A DNA stretch of 64,000 nt from Gymnopilus junonius (lineage: Eukaryota > Basidiomycota > Agaricomycetes > Agaricales > Galerinaceae), in assembly GCA_015501075.1 (NCBI GenBank), contig JADNYJ010000013.1, forward strand, positions 62,001 to 126,000, given 5' to 3'. The notes beneath the pieces are model-generated. The model ran no database searches, had not been told where the DNA came from, and was given only the letters and a program-made list of their open reading frames with translations. Shown one piece after another: positions 1 to 12,098 of this stretch (position 1 is the stretch's first letter; the number at the start of each line of letters is the position of its first letter). A program made the translations under genes and the position numbers.

Positions 1-3000
1 CGAAGACGTTACCAAAACGATCGCCAGCGACGACGGTATTGTAATCCACCAACGCCATCGCAGAGACCCATCTTGGTTGAGAGTCATCGGCGAACGTTAG
101 CAACCTGTTTTCTGGTGCCTTGTAGACTGCAAATTGTATAGATTCTTGCATGTCGCCAACGATAATACGTGACCCTTGTGTCGCAAGAGATACAATGGCG
201 GTCGTGAAGGTCTTTCAGGAAAGATAGGTATCAAATGAATGAAGACCATGATTGTATAAGTAGCATACCTTGTTTTCAACCTTTCGGAGTAGCTTCTTCT
301 TGCCAATGTCGTATATCCTCAAAGCCTTTCCAACACCAGCGGCCAGTCGACCTTGGAACGCCAGCAATGCAAGAGGAACGTCATCAACTTCAGTCTGATC
401 GGGGCAGAGACAAGAAAGTATTAGATCTGGAGGATTTAGCTGAGCAGAGTTCATTATTACATACCTTATGTAACAACTCCAATCCAGCACCATCTTCAAT
501 GAACTTATACGTTCTGAAGAATCCACTCGAACACGACCGGGGAGATACATGCGTATCGGCAGCCGTTCCTACAACCAAATGTAACTCGCCGCCCCGAGCG
601 GAGAATGGCACAACTGCCAGTGAGAATGCAGCCTCGTTGTCTTCCAAAGGAATGACGCTGACAGTCTTGGCTTCAACAGGGTCGATAATTCGGATGCAAG
701 AACCCCATGTCCCAGCTGGTGCCTTTGGTCGCCCAAAGAGTTCAGGAGGAAGGTTGACGACTTCTTCATCTATTTTCTTGCCTTGTTGTCTCTGCAAGGC
801 GTACACGTCAGCAAAGGTACCAAAAAAGATAAGCGACGACAGGTACCAGTTCTTGCAACTTTTTGGCGGTGGCATCTTCGCTCATCACTCGGTGGTCAGC
901 TTCAATCATATAGAAGTAATTGTTGCCTGGATGGGTGATGAATTTGCGGGGTGTATAGGACAGGGGTATCGAATCTTGTTTCAGCTTCATGCCTAATTTC
1001 GGTATTTGGAATATCCTGCAGGGCGTGAAAAACAGAGCCAAGTCAGAGATGGTTTGACAAAGAAGCGCAAGAAACGTACCGAAGAACGCTACCCGCAATA
1101 CCAATCAGACCCTCAGGACTCAGCTCAGCCGAGAAGCTCCAAGCATAGTCCAGGTTGTCGTAGATCAGAGGTGTGAAATGCATCATATTATGATGTGTGT
1201 AATTTAACCACGACCGAGACGACAGGGCGAGGATAGCAGGATTCTTTTGAATTTGAACGCGGATGAGTTTAACGGGGCGAGTGCCCAAAAACCTTTTGTG
1301 CAACGTGAGTATAGAAACATAAAAGCCAAAATAGGGATGGATAACGCACCTAGTCCTCGTATCCGTGAGCTGTCCATTGATAGGGTCTAACACTGTTCGT
1401 AGAAGAACACCATTTTGCAGACCAATGTTGACGAACATCGTTGGCTGGGCCTTGTTGATGCTGGCGTCAAGCATATCTGCGATGCAGATAGACGACGGAG
1501 GAGCAGTTAAAGCTTGTAAACTTATAGTATCAAGCGTCGTTTCAGGATCCAAGGAAATAATTCTGACTGTCTGGTCTTCACATCCAACAGCCTAGAGATG
1601 TAGCAGCATTTAGTCCCAAGCCTCTGATATAAAAAAGAAAGACGTACAAGGTACGGTGTCCGCTGTCGACCTTCAGGAACGTCTCCGATACTCAAAGCAA
1701 GTACTGTGCTACCCATAGCCTTTCTGTCCTGGTACTCGTTTAGCTGCCCATCCAGATCCAACTCAAAATACACCAGCTCAGCAGAACTCAGCGCGACGAC
1801 CACCTGCCGCTTGTTTGTTGTCGCACAAACGATAGCTTTGCCTGGTGGTGCCCTCCATTCGTTGACGCGTTTGTCAGCGAGTACGTGCCGAATTCCTTGC
1901 GGATGCACTTGAAGAAGGGCGTCAGCACCAATTTGCTGCACAGCGAGCGTCGGAGCAGCCGATAGGAACCCAGTGTCTTGTACTTCCTCGATAGTTTCGC
2001 CAATGGAGAGTACGAGGGTACCGTTGACGAAAGAGAGGATAATATAGGAATCAAAGGGATCTAAAAGGAAATCAGCACAGCCACCTGTGTGTAGAATTCA
2101 AAACGAACCATCCTCCGTCCTCTTTGTTGTCCAGACAGCATTGGGGATACCAGGGAGGTCTGAGCTCACTGATTCTTCAACTTCCAAACCGTGACGCAGT
2201 GTTCTTAGTGTACTCCTTGGACCCCGGCCGCAAGCAGTGAAAATTTGTGGTGTATCGGAATTAGGTAACAAATTGAGGACCTTCGAGTCAATGATAGGAT
2301 CCAGCGATTCCATTTCATCAGCAAGGACCAAGTTGTCCAGAGGTCGTGGGCGGAAGTGTGCATGGGGCAGAGGGAGAGTCGGATCGGACATACCGAAAGA
2401 AGGATACGACGTTGAACTAAACTCTGGTTCGTTGTCATCATCTCCCAATTTCTGGAACTGATAAAGGTAGCTGCAAAAAAAAATCACATAAAAAGAGAAA
2501 GAATGGATCAAGAAAATAACGTACTGGTTGCCAAATTCACTCGCGACAAAAAGGAAACCGGATTTGAGGATACATAAGCCTGATGCAACAGGTACAGTAT
2601 CGAAATACTTGATCTTCAAAGCTTTCACTTCTTCCTCTTCGTGTTCAATCGTGACTTTGAAAAGATCGCCATCTTCACTTTGTAGCAAGAAAAAGAATGC
2701 ACCCTGACAACGCGATACCCTAAGTTGGTATATGGCAGGTGGAAGGTTATACACACACCTTCATTTTGTGCATGACAGCGGAAACGATAATGAGCCCTCT
2801 ATTCGGATCTTCCAATGGTCCCTTGCGCCGAGGGATAGGAACACGGTGCTGGGGTGCATCCATGTGTCGGTAGATAATGTGGTCCTCACAGCAGACAAGC
2901 ACGCCCGAGGGTCCGTCGAATCGGTCTGAAGAGGCAAGCTGGCCACCAGGCACCTGCACTAGTAGATTGGCCCGTGAGTCTGTTGGCTCACTCCATTTTC

Positions 3001-3768
3001 GAACAACGTGGTTAAGGCCGAGGTCGAGTTCGTAGTACGTTAACAGCTTAGGCTGATTTAGCTAATGAGTCGCGTAAAAGAAGCTCCGTTGCTCACCTTT
3101 TCAGCATTGGTAAACGCCTCTCCTGTCGGGTCCTGGTCTGACTCCGTATAATCCACTTCCAAAGCTGCAAACATGGGGTTCTCGAAGCCGACATCAAGAC
3201 CAACAATGTCGTGGATAATGGCAGCATTTTTGTGTGCTTCCAAGGGTGATGATATGGTGAGATTGGCAGCTGCATCCCGGTTAAGAATGTAAACCAGCTT
3301 AGCCTTTTCCATCGCGGCTATCATGACACTTCGTCCTTTGGGGTCGACGGCTAGATATTGTCCAGGAACGATACGTCGTGCGCCAGATTTGCCGTATGTT
3401 TCTTGATGAAGTTTGACGAAACTACTCGTTTTGGGATCATAGTCGAGAATCATGATGCGCCCAGAGTCTGACCCTACTATGGCGTGGTCTAAGAGACAGG
3501 ACATGAGTGCAAGCGAAAAACTGGATACGTACAAAGGCTCACCCTTGGTTCCACCAGTCAGACGAAAAGAAGCGAGAGAACGAATGGACCCAAAGACATC
3601 CGTGGCAATGACAGTAGATATTTTTCCTGTCTGCGCATCTGGTCGGAGAAGTTCTAGACGAGTTCCATGCGACACGATGATTTCTTGCTGTCTTGCGCCT
3701 GAGAAATTGCCGACGATAGCTTGAGTGATCGCGGTTGGAGGTTGTAGTGTCAAATTATACAAATGCAT
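1..3768 (-). CDS. RSE1: Splicing factor 3B subunit 3 (SF3b130/Rse1), C-terminus beyond the window
   Basis: Large beta-propeller subunit of SF3b in the U2 snRNP; it acts in the nucleus in branch-site recognition and spliceosome assembly. The start is the ATG at 3766-3768: the protein opens MHLYNLTLQ, close to the SF3B3 N-terminus, and later shows [48 protein letters not shown] and [16 protein letters not shown], all family signatures. Twelve exons can be traced: 3543-3768, 3097-3488, 2759-3061, 2525-2703, 2109-2470, 1648-2060, 1350-1591, 1080-1292, 847-1015, 465-791, 269-394 and 1-211. Most joins restore conserved blocks, for example GNHYLYQF across 2471-2524. Introns are about 35-100 bases; the one at 3062-3096 is only 35. 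No frameshift is seen. The gene is divergent from URA5. Identification is very secure; the join at 792-846 is less certain because that stretch is poorly conserved. Confidence 0.96.
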
Positions 3769-4210
3769 CGTGAAGGGTTGACAGAATCAGTTCAGATTCA
3801 CAAAATTACCTAGTTTGTGTAAATAAACCTTTCAGAAAAGTTTCTTAAGTAGAATTTTGGAAGGCTTACAGATCTCGTTTGGTGAAGTAAACGCGCCGCT
3901 TAAAGCTTTAAGTTTGTCTTCCCAAAGAAGGCAATGAAAGGGATTTAAGACCAGAATCCGAGTAAACTCTTCGCGATGAAGAAAATAAGATGATGAACTT
4001 CGGTCGTTAGGGACGTCGGGGACGGTGGCAGTTAGACCCGTTGAGGACGACCGTGACGATGAACTCAAAACACGGTTGTTGATGCTTGTTATGTTCGGAA
4101 GCTGATGCGCTTAAACCCCTGAACGCTCAATCAATTTTGGTCTTTTATCATATCAGTTGTCTCTTGGTCTCTTGGCTTGACCACCACAAAACCTATACCT
4201 AATTTCTCAA
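3769..4210. promoter_or_regulatory. Bidirectional promoter region between RSE1 and URA5
   Basis: This 442-base gap lies between two divergent ATGs. It must hold both promoters and 5' leaders. I see no clear TATA box; the 60 bases before the URA5 ATG contain repeated CTCTTGG/CTTGG units, a pyrimidine-rich leader common in fungal housekeeping genes. The minus-strand ORF here is not needed by RSE1, whose protein starts at 3768. Confidence 0.6.
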
Positions 4211-4891
4211 ATGGCGGACTCAGCCCAAGAATCTTACAAGACTGACTTAATTCAGCATGCCATGACTGTAGATGCCCTAAAGTTCGGCGAATTTACCCTC
4301 AAGTCCGGACGAATTTCACCCTACTTCTTCAACGCCGGATTGTTATCTACTGGACCGATCCTGGCCACATTATCAACTGCGTACGCGGCGACAATCGCTG
4401 AAGCTCTTAAGACGTCTTCAATTCCCGAATTCGACGTGCTTTTCGGACCTGCCTACAAAGGCATCCCCTTCGCTGCAACGACCGCCATGGCCTTATTCAC
4501 CCAACATAAAATCTCGATTGGTTTTGCGTATGACAGAAAGGAGGTCAAAGATCACGGAGAGGGCGGCAAAATGGTTGGTGTTTCTGTAAAGGGAAAGCGG
4601 GTGGTGGTTTTGGACGATGTCATGACTTCAGGAAAGGCCGTCCGAGGTGCCATCGAGACTGTCAAGCAACACGGAGGAGAGGTGGTCGGTGTCATTCAAG
4701 CACTCGACAGAGAGGAAGTTGGACAAGATGGTGTAAGCAGCACGGTCAAAGAACTCGAGGAGTTGATTGGCGAAGGAAGAGTATTCTCGATCTTGAAGAT
4801 GAGGGATCTTATGGTTTGGCTGGAGAAAAATGGAATGACAAAAGAGCTTGAAAATATGAAGGAATACTGGGATAAGTTTGGCTTGAAATAA
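4211..4891 (+). CDS. URA5: Orotate phosphoribosyltransferase
   Basis: Catalyses orotate plus PRPP to orotidine 5'-monophosphate and pyrophosphate in de novo pyrimidine synthesis, in the cytosol. The protein has 226 residues, the usual length for the monofunctional fungal enzyme, in a single intronless exon. The start context is ctcaaATGgc. Diagnostic features are FGEFTLKSGRISPYFFN near residues 26-42, GPAYKGIP near 79-86, the basic loop AYDRKEVKDHGEGG near 104-117 and the PRPP-binding motif VVVLDDVMTSGKA near 131-143. It is divergent from RSE1. Nothing is missing or broken. Loss of URA5 is known to give uracil auxotrophy and 5-fluoroorotate resistance in fungi. Confidence 0.97.
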   Translation: MADSAQESYKTDLIQHAMTVDALKFGEFTLKSGRISPYFFNAGLLSTGPILATLSTAYAATIAEALKTSSIPEFDVLFGPAYKGIPFAATTAMALFTQHKISIGFAYDRKEVKDHGEGGKMVGVSVKGKRVVVLDDVMTSGKAVRGAIETVKQHGGEVVGVIQALDREEVGQDGVSSTVKELEELIGEGRVFSILKMRDLMVWLEKNGMTKELENMKEYWDKFGLK

Positions 4892-5548
4892 ACCCTGGTT
4901 GAGGTTCGCACTATTTATGACGTCTGCTCTACCTTTCCTGGTCTTATAAAAATATTTCTCCAGTCCTTGTAGAAAAGTCCTTTGACATTTGGACCACCTA
5001 TGGGCAGGCCAACGCCCAATTGTAGTTAATATCAAGAAATCTTTCATTTCGACTTTGCAAGCAGCGAGCTGTATTTCTGTTGCCACTTTTCACGCGACCT
5101 CAGTGTCCAGTGTCAAAAATATTGGGCCGGACGCGATTAAAACGAGACGGACAGACTGAGAGGCTGAAACCTGGCATGACTGCGTTATTGGTTCATTGGC
5201 CAAAACACATCTCCACATCCACCGACACCCTTCCCTGGAAGTCCATAAACAATACTTAAAGATTCCGGCGAGTTGCGAAGAGCTGGTAAAAAAATCGGTT
5301 AGAACAAGGGCTCTTAAAACAGGACATTTTCCTACCATGGTCATCGGAGATGTACATTATAGAATTCATTCCGTGAAATACCCAATGCCGCTCTTTGAGG
5401 CCTTGTTCAAACAAAACGTTCCATTTATTAAGGATAGCCCGTGCGCGATTGGAGATATTGTGCGTATTGTCGTTCAAGATCTTTAGTTTACGAAGTCGCT
5501 GAAGTGATAGATGGATCTCGGACGACTATCAAAACATCAGCATGGAAT
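4892..5548. other. Intergenic region, convergent 3' ends, one weak ORF
   Basis: The URA5 3' end and the 3' end of the minus-strand F-box gene meet here. A 96-codon plus-strand ORF at 5196-5486 has no domain I recognise and no clear promoter. I leave it unannotated as a gene. No RNA gene or repeat is evident. Confidence 0.5.
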
Positions 5549-7476
5549 TTAAATCACATCCAACACGAGACGCACGTATATGTCTTTAGGATCGATTGTG
5601 TCCTTGCTCTCGATGCTGGAAAGAATTTCGTCAACTCTATTGAGCTGCCATTTATTAAAGCTCACATCCTGAGCTAAGAGTGGGGCAGGAAAGGCTGCGT
5701 GGAGCTGCCTTCTTAACCTATACAGCTCAGTTGACAGGGATGAGGGATTCCAATCTTCCAATGCAATTTGTTGAAGAATCGGATCCCACAGATGCAAATA
5801 TGCACGCTGTGTGAACGGGCTGTCGAAATAAAGACGCAAGATGTCTATGGGCCGCGACCAACCTTCAACAACCAAGTCGTCGGATTTAGGCCTTTGCTGG
5901 GCCAATACTTCACAACGGGATGAGGCCAAACATTTAAGCGCCTGTGTCGTTTCCGCCGACGGTACGCTATTGATAAAGAAATTACAAGTCTGTAACAGAG
6001 GGACCAAAAAATTGCCATTTTGTCTTGAGGCGAGCTTGTGAATGTCTGCCGCTGACGGGGAAGATATGTCCAAGTTCAATAGTTGTGGCGTAAGCTGAAG
6101 GAGTGTAATGATCTCGCCTTCAAGCGTAAACGATTCATGACGGGTTCGGATACATAGGTTCCTTAACAAGCAGTCGAAAGGAGAGCGAGATATCATGGCG
6201 GCGACTGAGTGTACGACAATCCCCTGAAGCGAGTCGAGTTTCAGCTCTTCGATAACCGGTAGTGTTAAATTGTCCAGAATTCCAATGTCGGTCATGTACT
6301 CCGACGATAGATGCAATTTGACGAGATGTTGCAGGGTTATAGGGGACACGGAAGGGAAGTTCCCTGAGAGGTTTAGAAGGGTGAGACTCCTTAGCAGAGG
6401 AGAGTCGAAGGCAAAGTCAGTTGGAATGCCCCATGTCATATGCTGTTTGTAGTGAAGCAGTCGTGAAAAAGGAAAAGCCATTTGTCTGGGTACCATTCCA
6501 TTTATGTTGACCTCCTGGAGTGCTGGAGCTGTTTCGAAAATGTCCAATGATAATTCCAATTCCCGGCTTGGTTGTCCCATTTCAGGTATCGATGACCTGG
6601 AAATAATAGTTAGTTTTCTGAGGTTCGGAAGACGGCCCCTGGTAGCCCTAAAATTTGAGATTACAGAGACAGGCGCATAAAATTTGACGGTTTGCCATTT
6701 TGCGGAATGTTGAATAAGGACGTCAACAACGGGATAATTATTGTGAGCATAAGGTGACTCTATGGAGAGTTGTGATAACCGGTCTCCTGAGCGTACAAAG
6801 AGCTCGTTGAGGACTTCTTTCCGAAATCTTGACTTCTTGTCCAAAGCGATCAGCGGGATGCGATACCAAAGGAAGGAAGCAGACAAGGCGACCTCCCTCC
6901 ATCGACGACATATATGACCTGATATCCATGGAATATCACTCCATTCTGGGGTTGGGGAATGTGGATAGGTCGACCAGTAAAATATTTCCTGAATTATATC
7001 CCAAGGCAAGCGGCGTACGGGGGACAAGACAGCGTTGTGTTGTCGAATGAACTCTGCGGCGAGCTCTAACTTGTGTCTGATCACCGCTTTCCACCCATCC
7101 TTCCTGGTTAAATCTCCTTGAGCCAACTTCGTATCCAAACGTTGCCATTCAGCTTTAGCTTCAAGCAAGGCTGCTAATATGAGAGCAGCTTGATAATCAG
7201 AAGGAGGAAAGTTTGACTCGAGAAGGTCTGGCACAGGAGGAGTTGGTAAGTTAAGCCTTGCTATGCCTGGTAACCGAATGGCCAGATCTTTGGAGACACC
7301 TATCGTCTTCCTGCTCGCTTTCCTGGCGGTGCTTTTGACCTTCGCCGAAGCCCCAATCACGGCCCGCTCTACGTCTTGTTTTACAACAACCAGTGTCCGT
7401 CGTGCTCTCTGACAGGATGCGTAAGAGAGGAAATAATGGACCCGAGGCAACGTACCGACGAGGGAAGTGTGGTCAT
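5549..7476 (-). CDS. F-box-like protein with C-terminal LRR-like region
   Basis: Probable substrate receptor of an SCF ubiquitin ligase. An F-box-like segment near residues 140-200 reads LPWDIIQEIF, then a HICRRWREVAL core followed by FLWYRIPL, the usual basidiomycete pattern. The remaining 400 residues are irregular Leu-rich repeats. I place the start at the ATG at 7474-7476: a 21-base first exon (7456-7476, MTTLPSS) is joined across a 47-base GTACGT..CAG intron (7409-7455) to exon 2 (5549-7408), giving 626 residues. The alternative is a GTG-started ORF running through the intron at 7450, which I consider unlikely. The basic N-terminus before the F-box (many Lys/Arg at residues 10-40) has no clear function. 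It lacks the Cys motif of the F-box family at 36.9-44.4 kb. The partner Skp1 and the substrate are unknown. Confidence 0.8.
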
Positions 7477-8034
7477 GGTGTCAGGAAATCATGTAATGTC
7501 ATGGGAGAGTATGTTCGATGGCTCTTCCAAGTGATTCTCGATCTGGGAAAGTAGATGCTGCTTGAAAGGATCATTTGAGAGATGGCTTCCCAGTCGAGTA
7601 TACCATTCCGTCAACATACACACGTGGGTGATCGGGGACCCCCGTTTTAGGCATCATATAATAGAGGACAGATACATGATACAAGGGCATCGTATATAAC
7701 GAAAAAAGTGATACGGTCGCTTTTAAAAGCAGACTTAGATGACGGTGGGATGAAGTGAGAAACAATACTGAATAGATTTCGCACGAACGTTGACGAACAA
7801 TTTATGTCAAAGGGTAATAGAATATGTACATCTTCAGAAGTGTCCAGGGGTTTCGAGAAATTCCACTCCCATGCAAAACGATAGACACAAGAAATTTATT
7901 CAGTCGTTATTACATAAGGTACTGAGTCCTATGAGTTAGGAACATGCACGACGTGCATCTAGATTATATACTAAATGGAGGCGTAGTAGGTAGCGTGAGT
8001 CACTAATCAGATTCCCGTTATGTTATTTCAGAAA
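7477..8034. other. Intergenic region
   Basis: The 5' side of the F-box gene and the 3' side of the secreted-protein gene lie here. It is AT-rich with no ORF of coding character, RNA gene or repeat that I can support. Confidence 0.5.
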
Positions 8035-9037
8035 TTAGTAGTAGTATTCCAGGAAAACTGCACCATTGGTCGACGAAGTCGAGAGGACCGTCATGTTTAC
8101 GTTATCGACACTGTCGCTAGACGCACCCCAAGGGATGGAGGAAGGATGTTGGCCATTTTGGAAGGCAATGTCGATCGCAGAATAGACAGTATTACCGTAG
8201 GGCAAGTCGGGGATGAATTCGGTTCCGTAAATCTCCAGGGTCTCGAACGCCCAGGCGAGTTCTTCGGTAGTTGATGCTGAGATGGTGGTTCCGGGATAGC
8301 CTACAAAAGTGGACTGATAGTCGTAGGTTGTTACACCTCCGGAAGTAGACGTGCCAGTCAACGTCATCTGGCCTTGTAAATATGTACCCGGTGACACTAG
8401 AGAAATGTCGGTATGATATACGTCATTACCGATAAGCCACCAGGATGCAAGGGCGTAAAATTCGCCTCCACCAGCTGGGGAAAAGCCGTATTGCAACACA
8501 GGCTGCAAAATCGCGTTTTCGACGGCGGGTTCGAGACCATTGAACCAGTAAAGAAGCTGGCCGTCCCAACTGGTTGGGATGGCAGGGACGACCCAGTTGG
8601 AGCCAAAGAAAGAGATTGGACTCGGCCCTGTATTCTCCCAATATGTGTATGCGATCCAACCACTTTCCAAATCACGGCGAGTGTTGGTACCATTCGAAGG
8701 ACGTTTTGGAAGCGGTGCTCCAGCAGTCAAATTTGTGTAGGGAACAGAGTGGATAACAGTTCCATTCGCAGCTATGATCTGAACTGCTGTAGGAGATTGT
8801 TCCACCCTAGCGCCGTTTGGAACAGCGTGGACATTTGAACTCGGAACAAGTCCTGCGGGTGTACGGACAAGGTCCTCGCTGGCCCTCTATAGGAAGGGAA
8901 TCGTGGTCAGTGCAAAGAAAAAAGGAATTTGATAATCTTACAATATTAACGGGGCTAGAGGTACCGGCTACGACAAGGGAAGTCAGGAGTGCGAACTTGG
9001 AAATACATCTGAGCAACATTGAATGTCTATATTTCAT
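8035..9037 (-). CDS. Secreted beta-sandwich protein, eqolisin-like in layout
   Basis: Two exons, 8942-9037 and 8035-8886, give 315 residues. The ATG at 9035-9037 opens a signal peptide: MKYRHSMLLRCISKF then ALLTSLVVAG, with likely cleavage near residues 25-28. The longest single ORF starts at a GTG inside exon 2 and misses the leader. The mature part has WIAYTYWEN, FFGSNWVVP, WFNGLEP, AILQPVLQYG, a Trp-rich strand ASWWLI, LQGQMTLTG and ELAWAFETLE, ending FLEYYY. This order of strands resembles glutamic peptidases of the G1 (eqolisin) fold and related secreted proteins of unknown activity. I cannot assign the catalytic Gln/Glu with confidence, so peptidase activity is only a possibility. A TATA box lies at 9155-9161. 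A decayed copy of the last 45 codons sits at 11964-12098. Confidence 0.75.
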
Positions 9038-9154
9038 GAATTAGCACAGGTAGTAAAGCAAAGTAAGGCGAAAAAGTAGTTCACTTGTTTGAATGGGATA
9101 TTGTTGTTTAAGAGTTGTTTGGTAACTTGGAGAGTTTCGACCCCGAGCTGACGC

Positions 9155-9161
9155 TTTTATA
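9155..9161 (-). promoter_or_regulatory. TATA box of the secreted-protein gene
   Basis: TATAAAA on the minus strand, about 118 bases before the ATG at 9037. Position and match are good for a secreted-protein gene; the transcription start is not known. Confidence 0.5.
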
Positions 9162-10230
9162 TGCGGAAGGACCCAAACCAGACCCGACCATAACCGCAGT
9201 GCAATCCCCAAAACGTTGGTCTTAGTTCCTGGGGAAAGAACATGCCGTGCGTCCCTAGGTTCGAGATGCCATGGATATGGGCCCACGGACCAGTGTGAGT
9301 TGGCCAAAAACTTCAATAGCATCGTCAACTAGGAGGATGGACACTTGTTGTCGCGAGGTTCTTGGCCAGAAGGAGTGGACTGGAACGCAATCTATTACGT
9401 CAGATCAGGGCAACAATTAGTTCTACTGCCGAGAGTGACCTGGACGATGAATCAGCCAGTGCACTGAAGGATTTGCAGTTTTTGATATCGCAGGAAGAAC
9501 GCCTTCCGATACTTATTTCTAGAATAGAGGCGGGCCCTTCAATGCTACAATAGCTTGGCCCATAATGAGAAAAATACACGTACATTCGACTTGCCGATAA
9601 CATATAGCATCCGAGTCCACTAATACACACATTTCGTACTGCAAGGCTTCCTGGCAGTTAGCTCAACCTGCGCAGCTGGCAAAATACATCTATATCGTGC
9701 GGTGCATAAGTATTAATGCCCTCCTATAGTATAAATACTCACCAAATGCTTCAAGGACGGCTGCTTGAAATAAATTTGAAAAGAGATAGATTTAAGCCTG
9801 AGAGCTTCACAAGACGGGAGTAAGCCCAGTGTAGAACCATAGAAGTTGGCCTGAGACCTGAGATCCAGAATGTGTCGGTATCAATAGCCTTGACAAGTGG
9901 TCCCGACTTCTTCAAGACTTCTTTCGTTGAAATCGTCTCAAGGTTGGTTGAACGTTCGTTTGTTGCAACTTCGTCATTGTAAGATTAAAGAAGTGGCCTG
10001 GTTGCAGCTCTCTTTGTATACTGATGTTTGGATCAGAAGGAATACAGACTCCGAAGGAAATTGCCGTGGCAGTCCGCCGTGGCTCCCAATCACAGCCCGC
10101 AGCCTCAGCGTGCTCTAGATATCCAGTGTTCTAGGTTCGTTTATATCTTTAAAGAAGTTGATATTTGCCCTCACAGTTAATTATATACTCCAGGACCCTT
10201 CTGGCTTGTTTCTAGGAAGGCTAAACGATT
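9162..10230. other. Intergenic region with short unassigned ORFs
   Basis: Short plus-strand ORFs at 9362-9553 and 9897-10118 show no domain that I recognise and no consistent exon model. They may be remnants. No RNA gene or repeat was seen. Confidence 0.4.
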
Positions 10231-11804
10231 ATGAGAAGTTGCCCGTACTGTTGCGATCCTGGCTTTCTTTTGCACGAAGATCCAATCTACTGGCATCCAG
10301 CATGCAGTAGGCCTCAAGGACCGTGCCCACCGTGCAAAAAAATGGAGAAACTAGACTGTCAAATATTCCGAACTAAATTGGCTCTCGACGAGATGCTTAG
10401 GCAGCGCATGGAACTGAAGCAGAAATGAACGTGACGCATGATCTCGTCGGGCAACGGTGCCCACCTGAAGTTGCTTCTCGCATATTTCAATTTTGTCTTG
10501 AGGACATGAAGGAAGTGACAAGCCCTTTAACCATAGGGAGCATATGCCGCACGTGGCGTGCCATAGCGTATTCAACACCTCAACTCTGGACCTCTTTATC
10601 GATCCCTCTTTGTTTCAAAAAATTTACATGGGCCGACCGGTTTGGGCTGACGCAGCAGTGGCTAAGTAGATCAGGCCAACTTCCCTTGTCGATTTATATT
10701 TACGCCAATCAAGAGCTGAAGGAGAACGCAGCAGTATCGGCATACCCATTGATCAATCTTGTCAAACAAATTTACAATCGCTGCCGATTTCTCAGTATTA
10801 ATGTCCCCTTCTTTTTGCTACCCCAATTTTCGAGTGACTCGCAGGACACTTCCGTTTTGCAGACCCTTTCACTCCGCTTATCAGATTATGCTGGGTTTTT
10901 CACGGACAAGTTCTCATTAGCGAGCCCAAGCCATCGGCCGGTCGACGTCTCAATATCATATATTTCTATTGATTCTGTCCACATACGCTGGGATAATGTC
11001 GCAAATATCGAGCTCGAATACTTGGATTATGGAGACTGCCTTCGAAGTTTGGAATATGCTCCGAGGCTCGAAGAAGCTGTATTCCGTGATGTGGTACCTC
11101 CAGACGAGGGCTTTAAACGCCCTCACGAACCTATTGTATGTCAGTGTCTTCAAAAGCTCGTCTTCACCAATGGTGGCATTCGAGGCCGTCTAGGAAATTT
11201 ACTCTTCAACCACGTAACACTTCCCTGTGTCAAGACACTATCCTTTGGCGACACTGCTTATATACCGGCCGAAGATTTTTTGCCGTTTGTGAAGCGCTCC
11301 ATGTGCTCTTTGTCAGAGCTTTCTCTAGGAGATGTGTATTTCGGGGACTGTGAGGACCTGATCTCTATATTGAAGGAGGTACCGTTGCTGCAAACATTAC
11401 ACCTGGAACCCTATGATTCCCACGTCCTTATGCCACTCTTTCATCACCTTGGGAAGACCTCGATGATTCCAAGCTCATCGGACGAGGCATTCCTGCCTTT
11501 TCTCCAATGTTTAAATTACATGATGTACGGATTCTGCAATTGGGAAGGTTTCCCAGATATCTTTGGCAACATTTCAACTATCAATTCAGGGCACCGACGG
11601 CCGTTACGCCGTCTCGTAGTGTTGATTGAAGGTGCGGGCTCACCTATATCCTTCGATTGCCATATTCCGCCTCCCGTTCTTTATAAACTGTTGGCGTTGA
11701 AGCGTTCCGGAATAGATCTACAGTTGCCCAGAACTGAAGGGGATGACCTCTTGCAGGCATCCGTGATGTTCTATGACCTCGATACTTCAGCTCAGGAGTT
11801 GTGA
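10231..11804 (+). pseudogene. F-box protein gene with one frameshift
   Basis: Two ORFs encode one protein. The first (10231-10428) has CPYCC near its start, then a CSRPQGPCPPC motif (C-x6-C-x2-C) and a helix. The second (10425-11804) starts in the linker and carries the F-box (CPPEVASRIFQFCLE, then ICRTWRAIAY, then TPQLWTSL) and LRR-like repeats. They overlap by four bases (ATGA at 10425-10428). Family members run straight through this point, with a helix ending RINPLHDPL before the F-box, so the frames belong together. One base more in the AAA at 10423-10425 would restore the frame. It is therefore either a recent pseudogene or a sequence error; re-initiation at the second ATG is a third option. 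The family matches the array at 36.9-44.4 kb. The intact product would be about 525 residues, probably an SCF receptor. Confidence 0.75.
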
Positions 11805-11963
11805 GGTTGATCGTGCTTCTCAAAAAAAACTTGTAAATGCCTCTCTTATAAATCCACTCAGTTGTTACATAGCAGGGTATTGGACCATTCACGATAGAGA
11901 TAGAAAGGAGTGCGCAAGACTAATAAGCATTTTCACTAAGCCACTTTATAGATATGCATTATT

Positions 11964-12098
11964 CTAATAGTAATATTCAAGGAAGACTGATCCAATGGTC
12001 GACGAAGCCGAGAGGACCGTCATGTTTACCCTGTCAACAAGGTCACTCGTTGCGTCCCAAGGGATGGAGGGGGGATGTTGGCCATTCTGGAAGGTAAT
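11964..12098 (-). pseudogene. Remnant of a second copy of the secreted beta-sandwich gene
   Basis: Read on the minus strand this gives TFQNGQHPPSIPW, then VNMTVLSASSTIGSVFLEYYY and a stop, nearly the same as the C-terminus of the gene at 8035-9037 (AFQNGQHPSSIPW...FLEYYY). Similarity is also clear at DNA level (shared runs around TCGACGAAG and GGATGTTGGCCATT). It ends abruptly near 12098, and I find no upstream exon, signal peptide or further homology. It is a truncated duplicate. Confidence 0.8.

Noticed and set aside
5196..5486. Possible small gene of 96 codons
   Set aside because: No domain, no promoter signal, and it overlaps the convergent 3' ends of two real genes.
10425..11804. A complete F-box gene starting at 10425
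   Set aside because: Family members have a Cys-motif N-terminus in frame with the F-box; here that part is in the overlapping frame, so it is one broken gene.
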